Notes: a model not told the origin generated them from the sequence alone. Numbered from the stretch's first letter, positions 44,610 through 54,364 are shown. The stretch is DNA of 64,000 nt from JAKAGZ01 sp963783855 (GCA_963783855.1 CAWAPE010000005.1:640712-704711); one strand, 5' to 3'. Translations and numbers: made by a program.

Positions 44610-47213
44610 TTGATAAATAAAACAATACTTCATTACCATATTCTTGAGAAACTGGGCGAAGGCGGTATGGGTGTTGTCTATCTTGCCGAAGATACGAAGC
44701 TCAAACGCAAAGTAGCTATAAAATTCCTCCCACGGCATATTGCTTCGGATGCGGAAGAGCGTCAGCGTTTTGAAATTGAGGCGCAGGCCGCCGCTTCATT
44801 GAATCACCCGAACATTACAACAATACACGCTATTGAAGAATCCGAAGAGCAGATTTTTATAGTTATGGAATTCATAGATGGAGTAGAATTAAAAGATAAA
44901 ATTAAATCAGGAGTTCTTCCAGCAGAAGAGACTCTCGATTTTGCAATAAAAATTGCAGATGGCCTCTCCGCCGCCCACAAAAAGGGGGTAGTTCACAGGG
45001 ATATAAAATCCTCAAACATAATGATTACAAAGGACGGCAATGTAAAAATTATGGATTTCGGGCTGGCAAAGATTGGTGGCGGAAGCCAGGTAACTAAACT
45101 TGGTTCTACCATCGGAACAATTGCCTATATGTCACCGGAACAAGCACACGGTGAAACCCTTGACCAGAGAACAGATATCTGGTCCTTTGGAATTGTCCTT
45201 TACGAAATGTTAACAGGCACTCAGCCATTTAAGGGTGCTTACGACCAGGCAATTATCTATTCAATACTAAATGAAGAACCCAGGATCGAAAATATCCCGG
45301 AGCAATTTTCATTTATCTTAAAAAAAGGATTGTCCAAATCGCCCTCTGACAGATACCAGAATACGAATGAAATGCTTAAGGATTTAAAAACTTTAAGAAA
45401 TGATTCTCAATCAGGATCGTCTTCAAAAGAAATCCCGGTAGCCAAACAACCAAAGAAATTTAGTCCGAAAATATTGATAAGTATTGCATCAATATTAATT
45501 ATTGCTGCAGTTTCAATATTTTATTTTACAACTAATAGAAATACTGATTCAACCGGAGTAACGCCCGGCAAAGAAATGATAGTGGTCATGCCTTTCGAAA
45601 ATCTTGGTGCGCAGGATGAAAAATATTTTGCAGATGGTGTGACAGATGAAATTAGAAGCAAACTTGCTTCGATTGGAGACATTGGTGTAATTGCAACGAG
45701 CAGTGCTGAAAAACTTGCTAAGGAAAATAAAAGTTTTAAGGAAATTGGTAAAGAACTCGGAGTTGATTATATACTTAACGGTTCAATAAGATGGGAAAAG
45801 ATTGGAAAGAATGAGAGCCGTGTAAGAATAACACCTCAATTAATCCGTATATCCGATAACACTATTACCTGGTCTAATTCATACGATAAGGTATTGACAG
45901 ATATTTTTGCGGTACAGAATGAAATTGCACAGAAAGTTGTCAATCAATTAGGCGGAACTTTTGCAAATAACCAGAGCCAAAAAGAAACACCACCGACTGG
46001 CAATCTCAAGGCATATGATTTTTATTTGAAAGGAATATCCTATGAAGCAAGGGGCACATATTTAAAATCGGATTTCCAGAACAGCATAAGTTTGTTTAAG
46101 AAGGCAATTGACCTGGATCCTAATTTTGGCCAGGCTTATGCTCATCTTTCAGGTTGTCAGTCTTCAATGTACTGGTTTTATTACGATCGTTCCGAAAAAA
46201 ATGTAAAAGAAGCATATGATAATGCACAAAAGTCTTTGCAATTAAATCCAGATCTTGCAGAAGCACACCTGGCACTTGGGTATTACTATTACCAATGCAA
46301 ACTGGAATATGAAAGCGCCATAAAGGAATTTTCCAAAGCGCTGAAAATTCAACCTAATAATGCAGAAGCTTATTTCGGCCTAGGGGTTGTTTATCGAAGG
46401 ATGGGAAAATTTGATCTTGCTGTAAATAATATATCAAAAGGTTATAACCTTAATCCACTGTCTAATCAAAATGCCAGTAACCTTGCCGAAACATACGGGC
46501 TGATAAGAGATTACAAAAAGGCTATTACAATATATAATAAAACCATCGAATTAAATCCTGATATGAATTTACCGAAGGCCGCTCTTGCATATGTGTACGT
46601 TTTAAAAGGTAACCTGAAAATTGCCTCAGACTTAGTAGATAAGGTTAGTGTCAATAGTTATATCGATTTAAACTCAAATGAAAAAGCCTACATCTATATC
46701 CTTGAACGCAAATTTGATGCGGCAATAAATAATTTAAAATCAATTAATAAGCCTTATGAGAACAGCCAATTTGCTTTTACTCCAGAGGATGAAATGCTGG
46801 GATTAATTTATAGATATAAAAACGAACCTGCTTTATCAAAAAAATATTTTGAATCAGCTAAAGATGAACTTGAGAATAAGCTAAAAGTCACTCCTCAGGA
46901 TGAGAGATTACATAGTTCACTTGGAATTGTTTATGCATGCCTTGGAATGAGAGATAAGGCAGTAGCTGAAGGCAAAAAAGGAATTGCTCTTCTCCCGTTG
47001 GAGAAAGAAGCATATAGAGGATATTACCGCCAGCTGGATATGGCAATTATTTATACACTCATTGGCGATAATAATAACGCTTTAAAGCAGATTGATTTTA
47101 TATTATCAATTCCAGGTCAATTTTCAGTCAACTTATTAAAACTTGATCCTATATATGATTCTTTAAGAAATCTTCCGGGCTATAAGGCGATAGTGGATAA
47201 ATACTCTAAATGA
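44610..47213 (+). CDS. Transmembrane Ser/Thr kinase with TolB/FlgO-like and TPR domains (kinase 1)
   Basis: 867 residues from TTG 44610 (AGGGG 9 bases upstream). The kinase domain (about 8-265) is complete: GEGGMG 16-21, Lys38, HRD 129-131, DFG 149-151 and the SPEQ activation-loop end. One transmembrane helix is at about 286-306. Then a FlgO/TolB-like domain (about 322-450: VVMPFENLGAQDEKYFADGVTDEI, GSIRWEK) and TPRs (about 470-860, e.g. EAHLALGYYYYQCKLEYESA). The architecture suggests a cytoplasmic kinase and a periplasmic part that binds proteins or ligands. It shares HRDIKSSNIMI with kinase 3. Confidence 0.92.
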   Translation: MINKTILHYHILEKLGEGGMGVVYLAEDTKLKRKVAIKFLPRHIASDAEERQRFEIEAQAAASLNHPNITTIHAIEESEEQIFIVMEFIDGVELKDKIKSGVLPAEETLDFAIKIADGLSAAHKKGVVHRDIKSSNIMITKDGNVKIMDFGLAKIGGGSQVTKLGSTIGTIAYMSPEQAHGETLDQRTDIWSFGIVLYEMLTGTQPFKGAYDQAIIYSILNEEPRIENIPEQFSFILKKGLSKSPSDRYQNTNEMLKDLKTLRNDSQSGSSSKEIPVAKQPKKFSPKILISIASILIIAAVSIFYFTTNRNTDSTGVTPGKEMIVVMPFENLGAQDEKYFADGVTDEIRSKLASIGDIGVIATSSAEKLAKENKSFKEIGKELGVDYILNGSIRWEKIGKNESRVRITPQLIRISDNTITWSNSYDKVLTDIFAVQNEIAQKVVNQLGGTFANNQSQKETPPTGNLKAYDFYLKGISYEARGTYLKSDFQNSISLFKKAIDLDPNFGQAYAHLSGCQSSMYWFYYDRSEKNVKEAYDNAQKSLQLNPDLAEAHLALGYYYYQCKLEYESAIKEFSKALKIQPNNAEAYFGLGVVYRRMGKFDLAVNNISKGYNLNPLSNQNASNLAETYGLIRDYKKAITIYNKTIELNPDMNLPKAALAYVYVLKGNLKIASDLVDKVSVNSYIDLNSNEKAYIYILERKFDAAINNLKSINKPYENSQFAFTPEDEMLGLIYRYKNEPALSKKYFESAKDELENKLKVTPQDERLHSSLGIVYACLGMRDKAVAEGKKGIALLPLEKEAYRGYYRQLDMAIIYTLIGDNNNALKQIDFILSIPGQFSVNLLKLDPIYDSLRNLPGYKAIVDKYSK

Positions 47214-47239
47214 AGGTTAGTAATTTTTGTAAATAAATT

Positions 47240-47371
47240 GCCACGACCTTCAGGTCGTGGGTTAATATTCTAAATCAATTTCAGCTTTAGCCGCATTGTT
47301 TTTATTCTAATGGGACTGAAGCCCCGATCTTTTTTCTGTTATCATTCCCCGACCTGAAGCTCGGGGCTATA
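47240..47371. repeat. 132-base palindrome-bounded element, copy A (upstream of kinase 2)
   Basis: It begins GCCACGACCTTCAGGTCGTGG and ends CCCCGACCTGAAGCTCGGGGCTATA. The ends are inverted copies of one another, and each end is itself a hairpin (9-base stem with a two-base loop on the left). The interior has a second inverted pair (TTTCAGCTTTAGCC; GGGACTGAAGCC). The same element, better preserved, occurs at 50140-50274, so the two copies flank the kinase 2 gene. No ORF. Confidence 0.8.
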
Positions 47372-47384
47372 AATGGAGTGTAAA

Positions 47385-50135
47385 ATGATAGGCACAACAA
47401 TACTACACTATAAAATTTTAGAAAAACTCGGCGAAGGTGGAATGGGTGAAGTTTTCAAAGCCGAGGACACAAAACTAGACCGCTTTGTTGCCTTGAAGTT
47501 CCTACCCACTCAGCTTACTTCAAGTGGAGATGAGAAAGAAAGATTTATACAGGAAGCAAAAGCTGCTTCATCAATGAATCATCCCAATGTCTGCACTATA
47601 CACGACATTCAGGAACATGACGGTCAGTTATTTATAGTAATGGAATATATTGACGGTGTTACACTAAGGGATACAAAACAAAACCTGTCTGAAAAAAGGA
47701 TACTTGATATAGCTATCCAGGTTGCCGATGGACTTGGCGCCGCACACGAAAAAGGAATTGTACACAGAGATATAAAACCTGAAAACATAATGATCAGGAA
47801 AGACGGGATCGCGCAAATAATGGATTTCGGACTTGCAAAACTTTACACATCAAGTAATGTTTCCCGCCTTACAAAAGCCGGCACAACGATGGGAACGATG
47901 GGATATATGTCCCCGGAACAAATTCAGGGTTTAGACATTGACCACAGGAGCGATATTTTTTCTCTTGGTGTTGTGCTTTATGAATTGTTTGCAGGTGAAT
48001 CACCTTTTAAAGGAATGCACGAGACCGCAATAATGTATGAAATTGTAAATGTTGATGCACCGCCTATTGCTACATTAAAATCTGATATTGATCCGCAGTT
48101 AGACGGACTTATTCTCGAATGCATGGAAAAAGAGAAAGATGAGAGATGTCAGAGTGCAAAAGAACTGGCAAAAAATTTAAGAAAGATTAAAAGAGTTTCC
48201 ACCGGCAACAGAACAAGCCGAATGTATAATGTGAACAGTTCGGCAATTAATGTGCGTACAACACAAAATACTCAGACGCATTCAGTAAAATCTATCGGCG
48301 AGATGCAGGTAAAGGATTTCGCGAAAAATATTTTTTACAATCCGAAACTTTTCTGGTCCGCGGCTGGCGTTCTTTTTATTGCTGTAATTTTTCTGCTTGT
48401 CTTTTCAGTTTTTAACAGGACTGAAACTGAAGTTCAGGAAATAAAAGCAACAATTCTTCCACCTCACGGCGTTAATTATAATAATAGTATGGGTAGCAAT
48501 TTAACAATTTCGCCAGACGGGAAATATGTCTCTTTTATTGGGGCTGATTCATCCGGGACAACCAAATTATGGGTTAGGCCAATAAATTCTCTAACCGCCA
48601 GAGCCTTAACAACCGCCTCTCAGGAGGCATACCCTTTCTGGTCACCGGACAGCAAAACTATTGCGTATTTTGATAGAAATAAATTGATGAAAGTATCCCT
48701 CGATGCGGGGACCTCCCTCCCCATTTGTGATGTTACTTCAGGAAGAGGAGGAAGCTGGAGCCCCAATGGAACAATCGTGCTTTCACCCGCCCCCCAGGGT
48801 GGACTTTCTAAAGTACCGGCATCCGGCGGGAAACCTGAAGAAATAATTTCAGCTGACTCCAGCAATAAAGTATTAAGCCTGAGATGGGCTCACTTCCTGC
48901 CTGACGGCGATCATTTTATTTATTCCACGCAGGGCGGCGCAAGCGGTTCAACGCCGAATGATGGCATTTATCTTTCCTCTTTAAGTGATACAGCATCTGA
49001 AAAACTAATAAGCGCATCATCCAACTGCCAGTATGCTGATGGATATTTATTCTTTGTCAGGCAGTCAATTCTCCTCGCCCAAAAATTTGACCCGGACAAA
49101 TTAAAAATTGTAGGCGAGGCAATACCCATTTCTGAAAACATTCAATTCTATGATGTTCGTATAAGCGGATCATTTGCGGTTTCAGGAAATGGAAAACTCG
49201 TGTATCTTGAACAAAACCAAAGCAGCGAAAAAATTGTAATCCTTGATAAAAATGGAAATGAAATGAAAAAAGTAGCTGATCAAAAACCACAGTATTGGGT
49301 AATGTTTTCGCCCGATGGCAATAAGCTTGCATACGATATGTACGATGCCAGCCAGAAAAACATTGATATCTGGACTTTTGATCTGATTAGAAATGTTACC
49401 ACCAGACTTACATTTAAACAGGTTGCTGATATACTACCATACTGGACACCGGACGGTAAGAAAATTATGTTTAGCTCAAATGTCAGTGGTGCAAATTTCG
49501 ATGCATTTATTAAAAATGCAGATGGCTCCGGTGATGCTTCTCTTATTTATAAATCTGACTTTAATAAATTTGTAACCGATTTCTCTCCTGACGGAAATAT
49601 TGCACTTTATAGTGCAGTAAACTATGCAAATGCTTCAAGTGCCTGGGATATTGTTGCACTGCCACTCGGTGAAAACAAAAAGCCTATAAATATATTATCG
49701 ACAAGCTTTAGCGAAAGGGACGGTAAATTTTCATCAAATATGAAATGGATAGCTTATCAATCGGATGAATCAGGGAAACCCCAGGTTTATATTATTCCAT
49801 TCAACGAGAATAACACTTCACAAAAAACAAGCGGCAAATGGCAGATATCTGTGGACGGCGGATCAATTCCCAAATGGATGGATAACGGTAAGAAAATATA
49901 TTTTATTACACCGGGCAATAAAATTATGGCAGTAGATGTAAATGAAAAAGGCAACTCCCTTTCACCGGGAACGCCATATGTTATTTTTAATCCTGGTAAT
50001 AAAAATATTTCAAGGATTTTTGATATAGACAAAACCGGGACGAAAATAGTAGCAACAGTTCCAAACGGGCAGTCATTTCAACCGCCGATAACACTGGTTG
50101 CAAACTGGAAGAAGGAAGTTGAGGGGAAGAAATAA
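47385..50135 (+). CDS. Transmembrane Ser/Thr kinase with PD40/TolB-like propeller (kinase 2)
   Basis: 916 residues from ATG 47385 (GGAG 6-9 bases upstream; an ATG at 47373 would add four). The kinase domain at about 8-265 has Lys38, HRD 127-129, DFG, and KAGTTMGTMGYMSPEQ in the activation loop. Linker about 265-320, transmembrane helix about 323-343, then a roughly 560-residue region of PD40 blades (NLTISPDGKYVSFIG, YPFWSPDSKTIAYF, VMFSPDGNKLAYDM, LPYWTPDGKKIMFSS). The propeller is expected in the periplasm or outside and may sense protein or sugar ligands. Flanked by copies A and B of a palindromic element. Confidence 0.93.
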   Translation: MIGTTILHYKILEKLGEGGMGEVFKAEDTKLDRFVALKFLPTQLTSSGDEKERFIQEAKAASSMNHPNVCTIHDIQEHDGQLFIVMEYIDGVTLRDTKQNLSEKRILDIAIQVADGLGAAHEKGIVHRDIKPENIMIRKDGIAQIMDFGLAKLYTSSNVSRLTKAGTTMGTMGYMSPEQIQGLDIDHRSDIFSLGVVLYELFAGESPFKGMHETAIMYEIVNVDAPPIATLKSDIDPQLDGLILECMEKEKDERCQSAKELAKNLRKIKRVSTGNRTSRMYNVNSSAINVRTTQNTQTHSVKSIGEMQVKDFAKNIFYNPKLFWSAAGVLFIAVIFLLVFSVFNRTETEVQEIKATILPPHGVNYNNSMGSNLTISPDGKYVSFIGADSSGTTKLWVRPINSLTARALTTASQEAYPFWSPDSKTIAYFDRNKLMKVSLDAGTSLPICDVTSGRGGSWSPNGTIVLSPAPQGGLSKVPASGGKPEEIISADSSNKVLSLRWAHFLPDGDHFIYSTQGGASGSTPNDGIYLSSLSDTASEKLISASSNCQYADGYLFFVRQSILLAQKFDPDKLKIVGEAIPISENIQFYDVRISGSFAVSGNGKLVYLEQNQSSEKIVILDKNGNEMKKVADQKPQYWVMFSPDGNKLAYDMYDASQKNIDIWTFDLIRNVTTRLTFKQVADILPYWTPDGKKIMFSSNVSGANFDAFIKNADGSGDASLIYKSDFNKFVTDFSPDGNIALYSAVNYANASSAWDIVALPLGENKKPINILSTSFSERDGKFSSNMKWIAYQSDESGKPQVYIIPFNENNTSQKTSGKWQISVDGGSIPKWMDNGKKIYFITPGNKIMAVDVNEKGNSLSPGTPYVIFNPGNKNISRIFDIDKTGTKIVATVPNGQSFQPPITLVANWKKEVEGKK

Positions 50136-50139
50136 ATTT

Positions 50140-50274
50140 TATAGCCCCGACCTTCAGGTCGGGGAAAAGATATTGTAGTTACCAACAGGCTTTAGCCACA
50201 TTATAAAATACTTGTTGGATAAAGCCCAAATATTCTTTTGGTTTTAACACCCCGACCTGAAGGTCGTGGCTATA
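50140..50274. repeat. 135-base palindrome-bounded element, copy B (downstream of kinase 2)
   Basis: It begins TATAGCCCCGACCTTCAGGTCGGGG and ends CCCCGACCTGAAGGTCGTGGCTATA. These are inverted repeats of 25 bases differing at one position, and each end is also self-complementary. The interior has an imperfect pair (CCAACAGGCTTTAGCC; TTGTTGGATAAAGCC). It begins 4 bases after the kinase 2 stop and may act as terminator, mobile non-coding element or small RNA. Related to copy A at 47240. Confidence 0.85.
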
Positions 50275-50289
50275 ATTAGAGAATGAAAA

Positions 50290-50724
50290 ATGATAAAACT
50301 GATTTCCAAATACGCTTTGTTAATAATAATTGTTATCATACTTTTCCTAATAATCTCAGGCAACTTCTTTACATCTTCCCCATTCGTAATAGCAGGGCAG
50401 TTATTGGCTGTCGCTTTGAATATATGGGCTCGAATTAGTTTTCAAAAAGGACAGTTTAGTATCAATGCAGAACCAAAAAATGCGACTTTGCTGGCTACAG
50501 GACCATACCGTTTCATTCGACATCCTATGTACTCTGCTGCCTTGCTGCTTATATGGTCAAGTATTCTGGGGCATTTGTCGATTATCAATTTTGTAATTGG
50601 CCTTATTTCTACTGGTGTATCCGCCATTCGCATAGTGACTGAAGAAAGGTTTTTGAAAGCTCAATATCCTGACTATGCAGAATATTCACAAAAAACCAGG
50701 CGGGTCATTCCATTCATAATTTAA
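50290..50724 (+). CDS. Isoprenylcysteine carboxyl methyltransferase-like membrane protein
   Basis: 144 residues with four or five membrane helices. The signature of the ICMT/PEMT-like family is LLATGPYRFIRHPMYSAALLL, followed by the conserved EERFLKAQYPDYAEYSQKTRRVIPFI. These proteins transfer a methyl group from S-adenosylmethionine to a membrane-bound substrate; bacterial targets are usually unknown. It lies between kinases 2 and 3, and kinase 3 starts 14 bases after its stop, so they are probably co-transcribed. Confidence 0.88.
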   Translation: MIKLISKYALLIIIVIILFLIISGNFFTSSPFVIAGQLLAVALNIWARISFQKGQFSINAEPKNATLLATGPYRFIRHPMYSAALLLIWSSILGHLSIINFVIGLISTGVSAIRIVTEERFLKAQYPDYAEYSQKTRRVIPFII

Positions 50725-50738
50725 TAGGGTTAGAAACT

Positions 50739-53384
50739 ATGATCGGTGAAACAATACTACATTATAAAATTCTCGAGAAGCTAGGCGAAGGCGGAATGGG
50801 AATCGTATATAAAGCCGATGATACAAAGCTAAAACGTAAAGTTGCAATTAAATTTTTACCTCATCATATCTCCGCAAATGATGGAGATAGAAAAAGGTTT
50901 GAAATTGAAGCACAGGCCGCGGCTTCATTAAACCATCCCAATATAGCACAGGTTTATGCAATTGAAGAGGCCGATGATAAGCACGGAGGCAAGGAAGTTT
51001 TCATAGTAATGGAATTGGTTGATGGGAAAGATTTAAAAGATAAAATCCGTCCCCCCTCTTCCCTCACTGATAAGGATGAAACTAAAACAGGGCTTCCGAC
51101 AGATGAAGCGGTCAGGATAGCGACTCAAATAGCTAAAGGACTTGAAGCAGCTCATAAGAAAGGCATTGTGCATAGAGATATAAAATCTCAGAACATAATG
51201 ATTACCAACGATGACAATGTTAAGGTAATGGATTTTGGTTTAGCTAAAGTCAGTGGTGCTTCTCAATTAACAAATGCAGGATCAACAGTCGGTACAATCG
51301 CTTATATGTCTCCCGAACAGGCAAACGACGAAGAAGCTGATAACCGTACTGACATCTGGGCATTTGGAGTTGTATTTTTCGAATTACTAACCGGTCATCA
51401 ACCATTTGGTTCAACCTATGAACAGGCAATTATTTATTCAATTCTGAATGAAGAACCGGCTCCTATAACTAAGTACGTAAAGGATTGTGCTCCTGCCCTA
51501 GAGCAAATTGTTAATAAATGCCTGGAGAAAAATCGTGAAGATAGATATCAAGATATATCAGAAGTATTAGATGATCTTGAACTCTTTGAGGTGGATCCTG
51601 ATTATGGATTCAGGACAAAAACTCTAAAAATAAAAAAACATGTCTCTAGTAAATCCAGATCAAAAAAAACATTTAGTATCATTGTTTCTATTGTTGCAAT
51701 AATCGCTCTATCATTTTTACTACCGGAGGCCTGGCAAAAAATCAGGGATATAGCCGGATGGAATACCCCGCCAGACGAACAGCATTTAGTAATTTTGCCT
51801 TTAATGAATATCGGAGGAAACCCCGGTAAGGAAGCCTTTTGCGAAGGTCTGCTGGAAACTCTTACAAGCAACCTCACACAAATGGAACAATTTCGCAGCT
51901 CACTCTGGGTGGTGCCTGCAAGTGAGGTAATTCAGAATAAAATTAAAAGTGCAGGCGAAGCGTATAAAAGATATGGAGTAAATCTTGTTGTTACGGGGAG
52001 CGTACAATTTTCAGCTAATTTGATAAAATTAAATTTAAACCTTATTGACGCAAAAAATCTCAGGCAGCTTAATTCTTCTTCAATAGATGTTCCCATTAAA
52101 GAAATCTCTTCCATAGATAACAAGGCGATTATAAAACTGCTCGAAATGTTGCACGTTGAAATGCAGCCACAACTTAAGGACCTGCTGGATGCTGGAAAAA
52201 CAAATGTTCCGGAAGCTTACGAATATTACGTACAAGGTATTGGGAATCTTCAAAGATACGAAAGCGCAGAAAATGTGGAAGAAGCAATAAGGCTTCTTAC
52301 TCTTGCAACAAAAATTGATACAAGTTACGCCCTGGCTTATGCAGGATTGGGTGAAGCTTACTGGCGTTATTACCAGATTACAAAAAAATCAGAATTGACT
52401 GATCGCTCAATTGCAGCTGCAAAAAAAGGATTTATACTTGACAGCACGCTGACTGCAATAAATATCACACTTGGAATGATTTATAACGGAACGGGCAAAT
52501 ATAATCTTGCAATTGTTCATTTTAGAAGAGCACTTGCAAATGAGCCATCGGATGCAGCAGCTTTCAGAGGACTTGCAAAAGCATACCAGGCCCTAAATAA
52601 ACTTTCGGAAGCAGAACAAACTTACAAACAGGCAATTAAATTGAAACCTGATTACTGGGCAGGCTATAATGACCTGGGTAAATTTTATTATGGCCAAAGC
52701 AGGTACAATGATGCTATCAAACAGTTTAAGGAGGTTATTAAATACACTCCCGATAACTACAGGGGATATAGCAATGTAGGAGCCATGTACTATATGCTTG
52801 AACAATGGCCGGACGCGTTGAAAATGTTTGAACATTCATTGAAAATTCAATCTTCTTATGGCACTTATTTAAACCTTGGGACTTTATATTATATCGAAGG
52901 TGATTTTGAAAACGCGGCCAAAGCGGATGAACAGGCTTTAAAAATAAATGATAACGATTATCTTACCTGGGGAAATCTTGCAGCAGCATATCACTGGATT
53001 CCGGGCAGAAGCAGGGATGCCCTGAACACTTATAAAAAAGCAATTTCACTTGCTGAAAAAAACCTAAAAATAAACCCCAAAGATATTGATATAATTTCAA
53101 ATTTAGCTTCTTATTATTCCGATGTGGAAGATACGTCAAAATCAATGCTACTCTTGAATAAAGCGCTGGAATTAGCTCCTGACTATTCATCTGTATTATT
53201 TCGGGCAGCATCGATTAATGAACATTTCGGAAACAGAGATAAAGCATTGTATTGGATTAAGAAAGCTCTTAAAAATGGATATTCAAGGTCAGAGATTGAA
53301 CATCAGCCTGAACTAAAAGGGCTGATTTCAGATACGAGGTATAAAAAGATAGTAGCTGAGATAACTGAAGTAAATGGTAAGTAA
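50739..53384 (+). CDS. Transmembrane Ser/Thr kinase with TolB/FlgO-like and TPR domains (kinase 3)
   Basis: 881 residues. The kinase domain (about 8-280) has Lys38, HRD 145-147 and DFG near 165; there is an insert of about 17 residues (PSSLTDKDETKTG) before the C-lobe. Transmembrane helix about 312-328, FlgO/TolB-like domain about 344-460 (VVTGSVQFSANLIKLNLNLID), then TPRs (about 470-880: LAYAGLGEAYWRYYQI, WAGYNDLGKFYYGQSRYNDA, GTYLNLGTLYYIEGDFENA). Same architecture as kinase 1, and the kinase domain is closer to it than to kinases 2 and 4-7. Confidence 0.92.
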   Translation: MIGETILHYKILEKLGEGGMGIVYKADDTKLKRKVAIKFLPHHISANDGDRKRFEIEAQAAASLNHPNIAQVYAIEEADDKHGGKEVFIVMELVDGKDLKDKIRPPSSLTDKDETKTGLPTDEAVRIATQIAKGLEAAHKKGIVHRDIKSQNIMITNDDNVKVMDFGLAKVSGASQLTNAGSTVGTIAYMSPEQANDEEADNRTDIWAFGVVFFELLTGHQPFGSTYEQAIIYSILNEEPAPITKYVKDCAPALEQIVNKCLEKNREDRYQDISEVLDDLELFEVDPDYGFRTKTLKIKKHVSSKSRSKKTFSIIVSIVAIIALSFLLPEAWQKIRDIAGWNTPPDEQHLVILPLMNIGGNPGKEAFCEGLLETLTSNLTQMEQFRSSLWVVPASEVIQNKIKSAGEAYKRYGVNLVVTGSVQFSANLIKLNLNLIDAKNLRQLNSSSIDVPIKEISSIDNKAIIKLLEMLHVEMQPQLKDLLDAGKTNVPEAYEYYVQGIGNLQRYESAENVEEAIRLLTLATKIDTSYALAYAGLGEAYWRYYQITKKSELTDRSIAAAKKGFILDSTLTAINITLGMIYNGTGKYNLAIVHFRRALANEPSDAAAFRGLAKAYQALNKLSEAEQTYKQAIKLKPDYWAGYNDLGKFYYGQSRYNDAIKQFKEVIKYTPDNYRGYSNVGAMYYMLEQWPDALKMFEHSLKIQSSYGTYLNLGTLYYIEGDFENAAKADEQALKINDNDYLTWGNLAAAYHWIPGRSRDALNTYKKAISLAEKNLKINPKDIDIISNLASYYSDVEDTSKSMLLLNKALELAPDYSSVLFRAASINEHFGNRDKALYWIKKALKNGYSRSEIEHQPELKGLISDTRYKKIVAEITEVNGK

Positions 53385-53449
53385 ATATCATTTACTTTGT
53401 TACAAATTTGGACTAATTAATTTTCTATTTCAATAATAAGGAGGTAATA

Positions 53450-53860
53450 ATGAACCTAAGATTAAAATTGACAGCAATTGGTATAACACTGGTTTTAATG
53501 TTAAGCGGCTTTTGGGTGACCCAGTCACCCCCAACACAAGAGATACATACACTCGAAGTTATAAAAATCAACAACATATGGAAAGTAGTAAATGCTGCTG
53601 ATTCCAGTTATGTGGTTAAAGTAAAATTGAATGATAAAATTGAATGGACCGCGGTCGGAACCAATGCACTATTTGAATTTCACAATGATTTATTTGACTC
53701 TACTGCTGTTAATTACAGCAAGTATATAAAAGATGGTAAAAAATTAAACCTTAAAATAAAAAGCAATGCAAAGAAAGGGACTTATATATATTCGGTGTTC
53801 TGTACTCCAGATAGCGTCTATGCAATTGGTGGTTCACCGCCAAAGATTATTGTAGAATAA
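53450..53860 (+). CDS. Secreted cupredoxin-like small protein
   Basis: 136 residues with a signal peptide or N-terminal anchor (MNLRLKLTAIGITLVLMLSGF). The mature part is a beta-sandwich-like pattern ending YIKDGKKLNLKIKSNAKKGTYIYSVFCTPD, reminiscent of cupredoxins in which the final strand carries Cys. The usual His...Cys...His/Met copper set is not clearly complete, so metal binding is unproven. AAGGAGG precedes the ATG. It sits between kinases 3 and 4. Confidence 0.6.
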   Translation: MNLRLKLTAIGITLVLMLSGFWVTQSPPTQEIHTLEVIKINNIWKVVNAADSSYVVKVKLNDKIEWTAVGTNALFEFHNDLFDSTAVNYSKYIKDGKKLNLKIKSNAKKGTYIYSVFCTPDSVYAIGGSPPKIIVE

Positions 53861-54193
53861 GTGATAATTTTATAGGAGATTAACTCTTAAATTTAATTAT
53901 TAATATAGTCTAAATATATAATCAAATGGTTGGAAATTGTTCTATTGATTTAATATTTATTCAAATAAGTTGTTAGCCTAAATTGACATAGGTCCAGCGA
54001 GAATTAAAACAGTTCCAAAGATAAAATAATTGCCCTTGAGTATAGCTTTGATAACTAATTATCATGCGGAACCAGCCAATATACAAGCTTTTCCGGAATG
54101 TGAATGTTTTGAAAATAAAATTTTATATTCAGTTGTCTGACGGAAACAGATTCGAAATGACAGAATGGAAAAATATTTAATTGGAGATCCATT
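53861..54193. other. 333-base intergenic region before an aborted kinase start
   Basis: AT-rich with no ORF and no recognised RNA. Near its end, GATTCGAAATGACAGAATGG resembles GGTCGAAATGACAAATCAG at 57219-57237, so both may belong to a dispersed repeat. Followed directly by the kinase-start fragment at 54194. Confidence 0.5.
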
Positions 54194-54364
54194 ATGATCG
54201 GTGAAACAATCCGCCTGCGGCGGATGCACTTTAAAATAATAGAGAAACTTGGCGAACCTGCCTGCTCGCCTCGTCTTCGACCAGTCGAAGCGGGCCGAAT
54301 AGGAATGGGCGGGCTTGTCCGCCGAAGCCTCCATATTAAACTGGAGATATCAAATGACAGGTGA
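54194..54364 (+). pseudogene. Kinase N-terminus fragment with in-frame GC-rich insertions
   Basis: A 56-codon frame with the same TTGGAGATCCATT-ATG leader as full kinases. It reads MIGETI, then an insert RLRRM, then HFKIIEKLGE, then PACSPRLRPVEAGRIG, then MGG. Without the inserts it is the kinase beginning GETILHYKIIEKLGEGGMG. The inserts are GC-rich and palindromic (CGCCTGCGGCGG; CTTCGACCAGTCGAAG), and all keep the frame. Kinase 4 starts at 54354 inside its tail. Probably the remnant of another kinase copy. Confidence 0.75.

Noticed and set aside
47240..50274. A composite transposon around kinase 2
   Set aside because: The flanking elements have no transposase and no obvious target duplication; kept only as palindrome-ended repeats.
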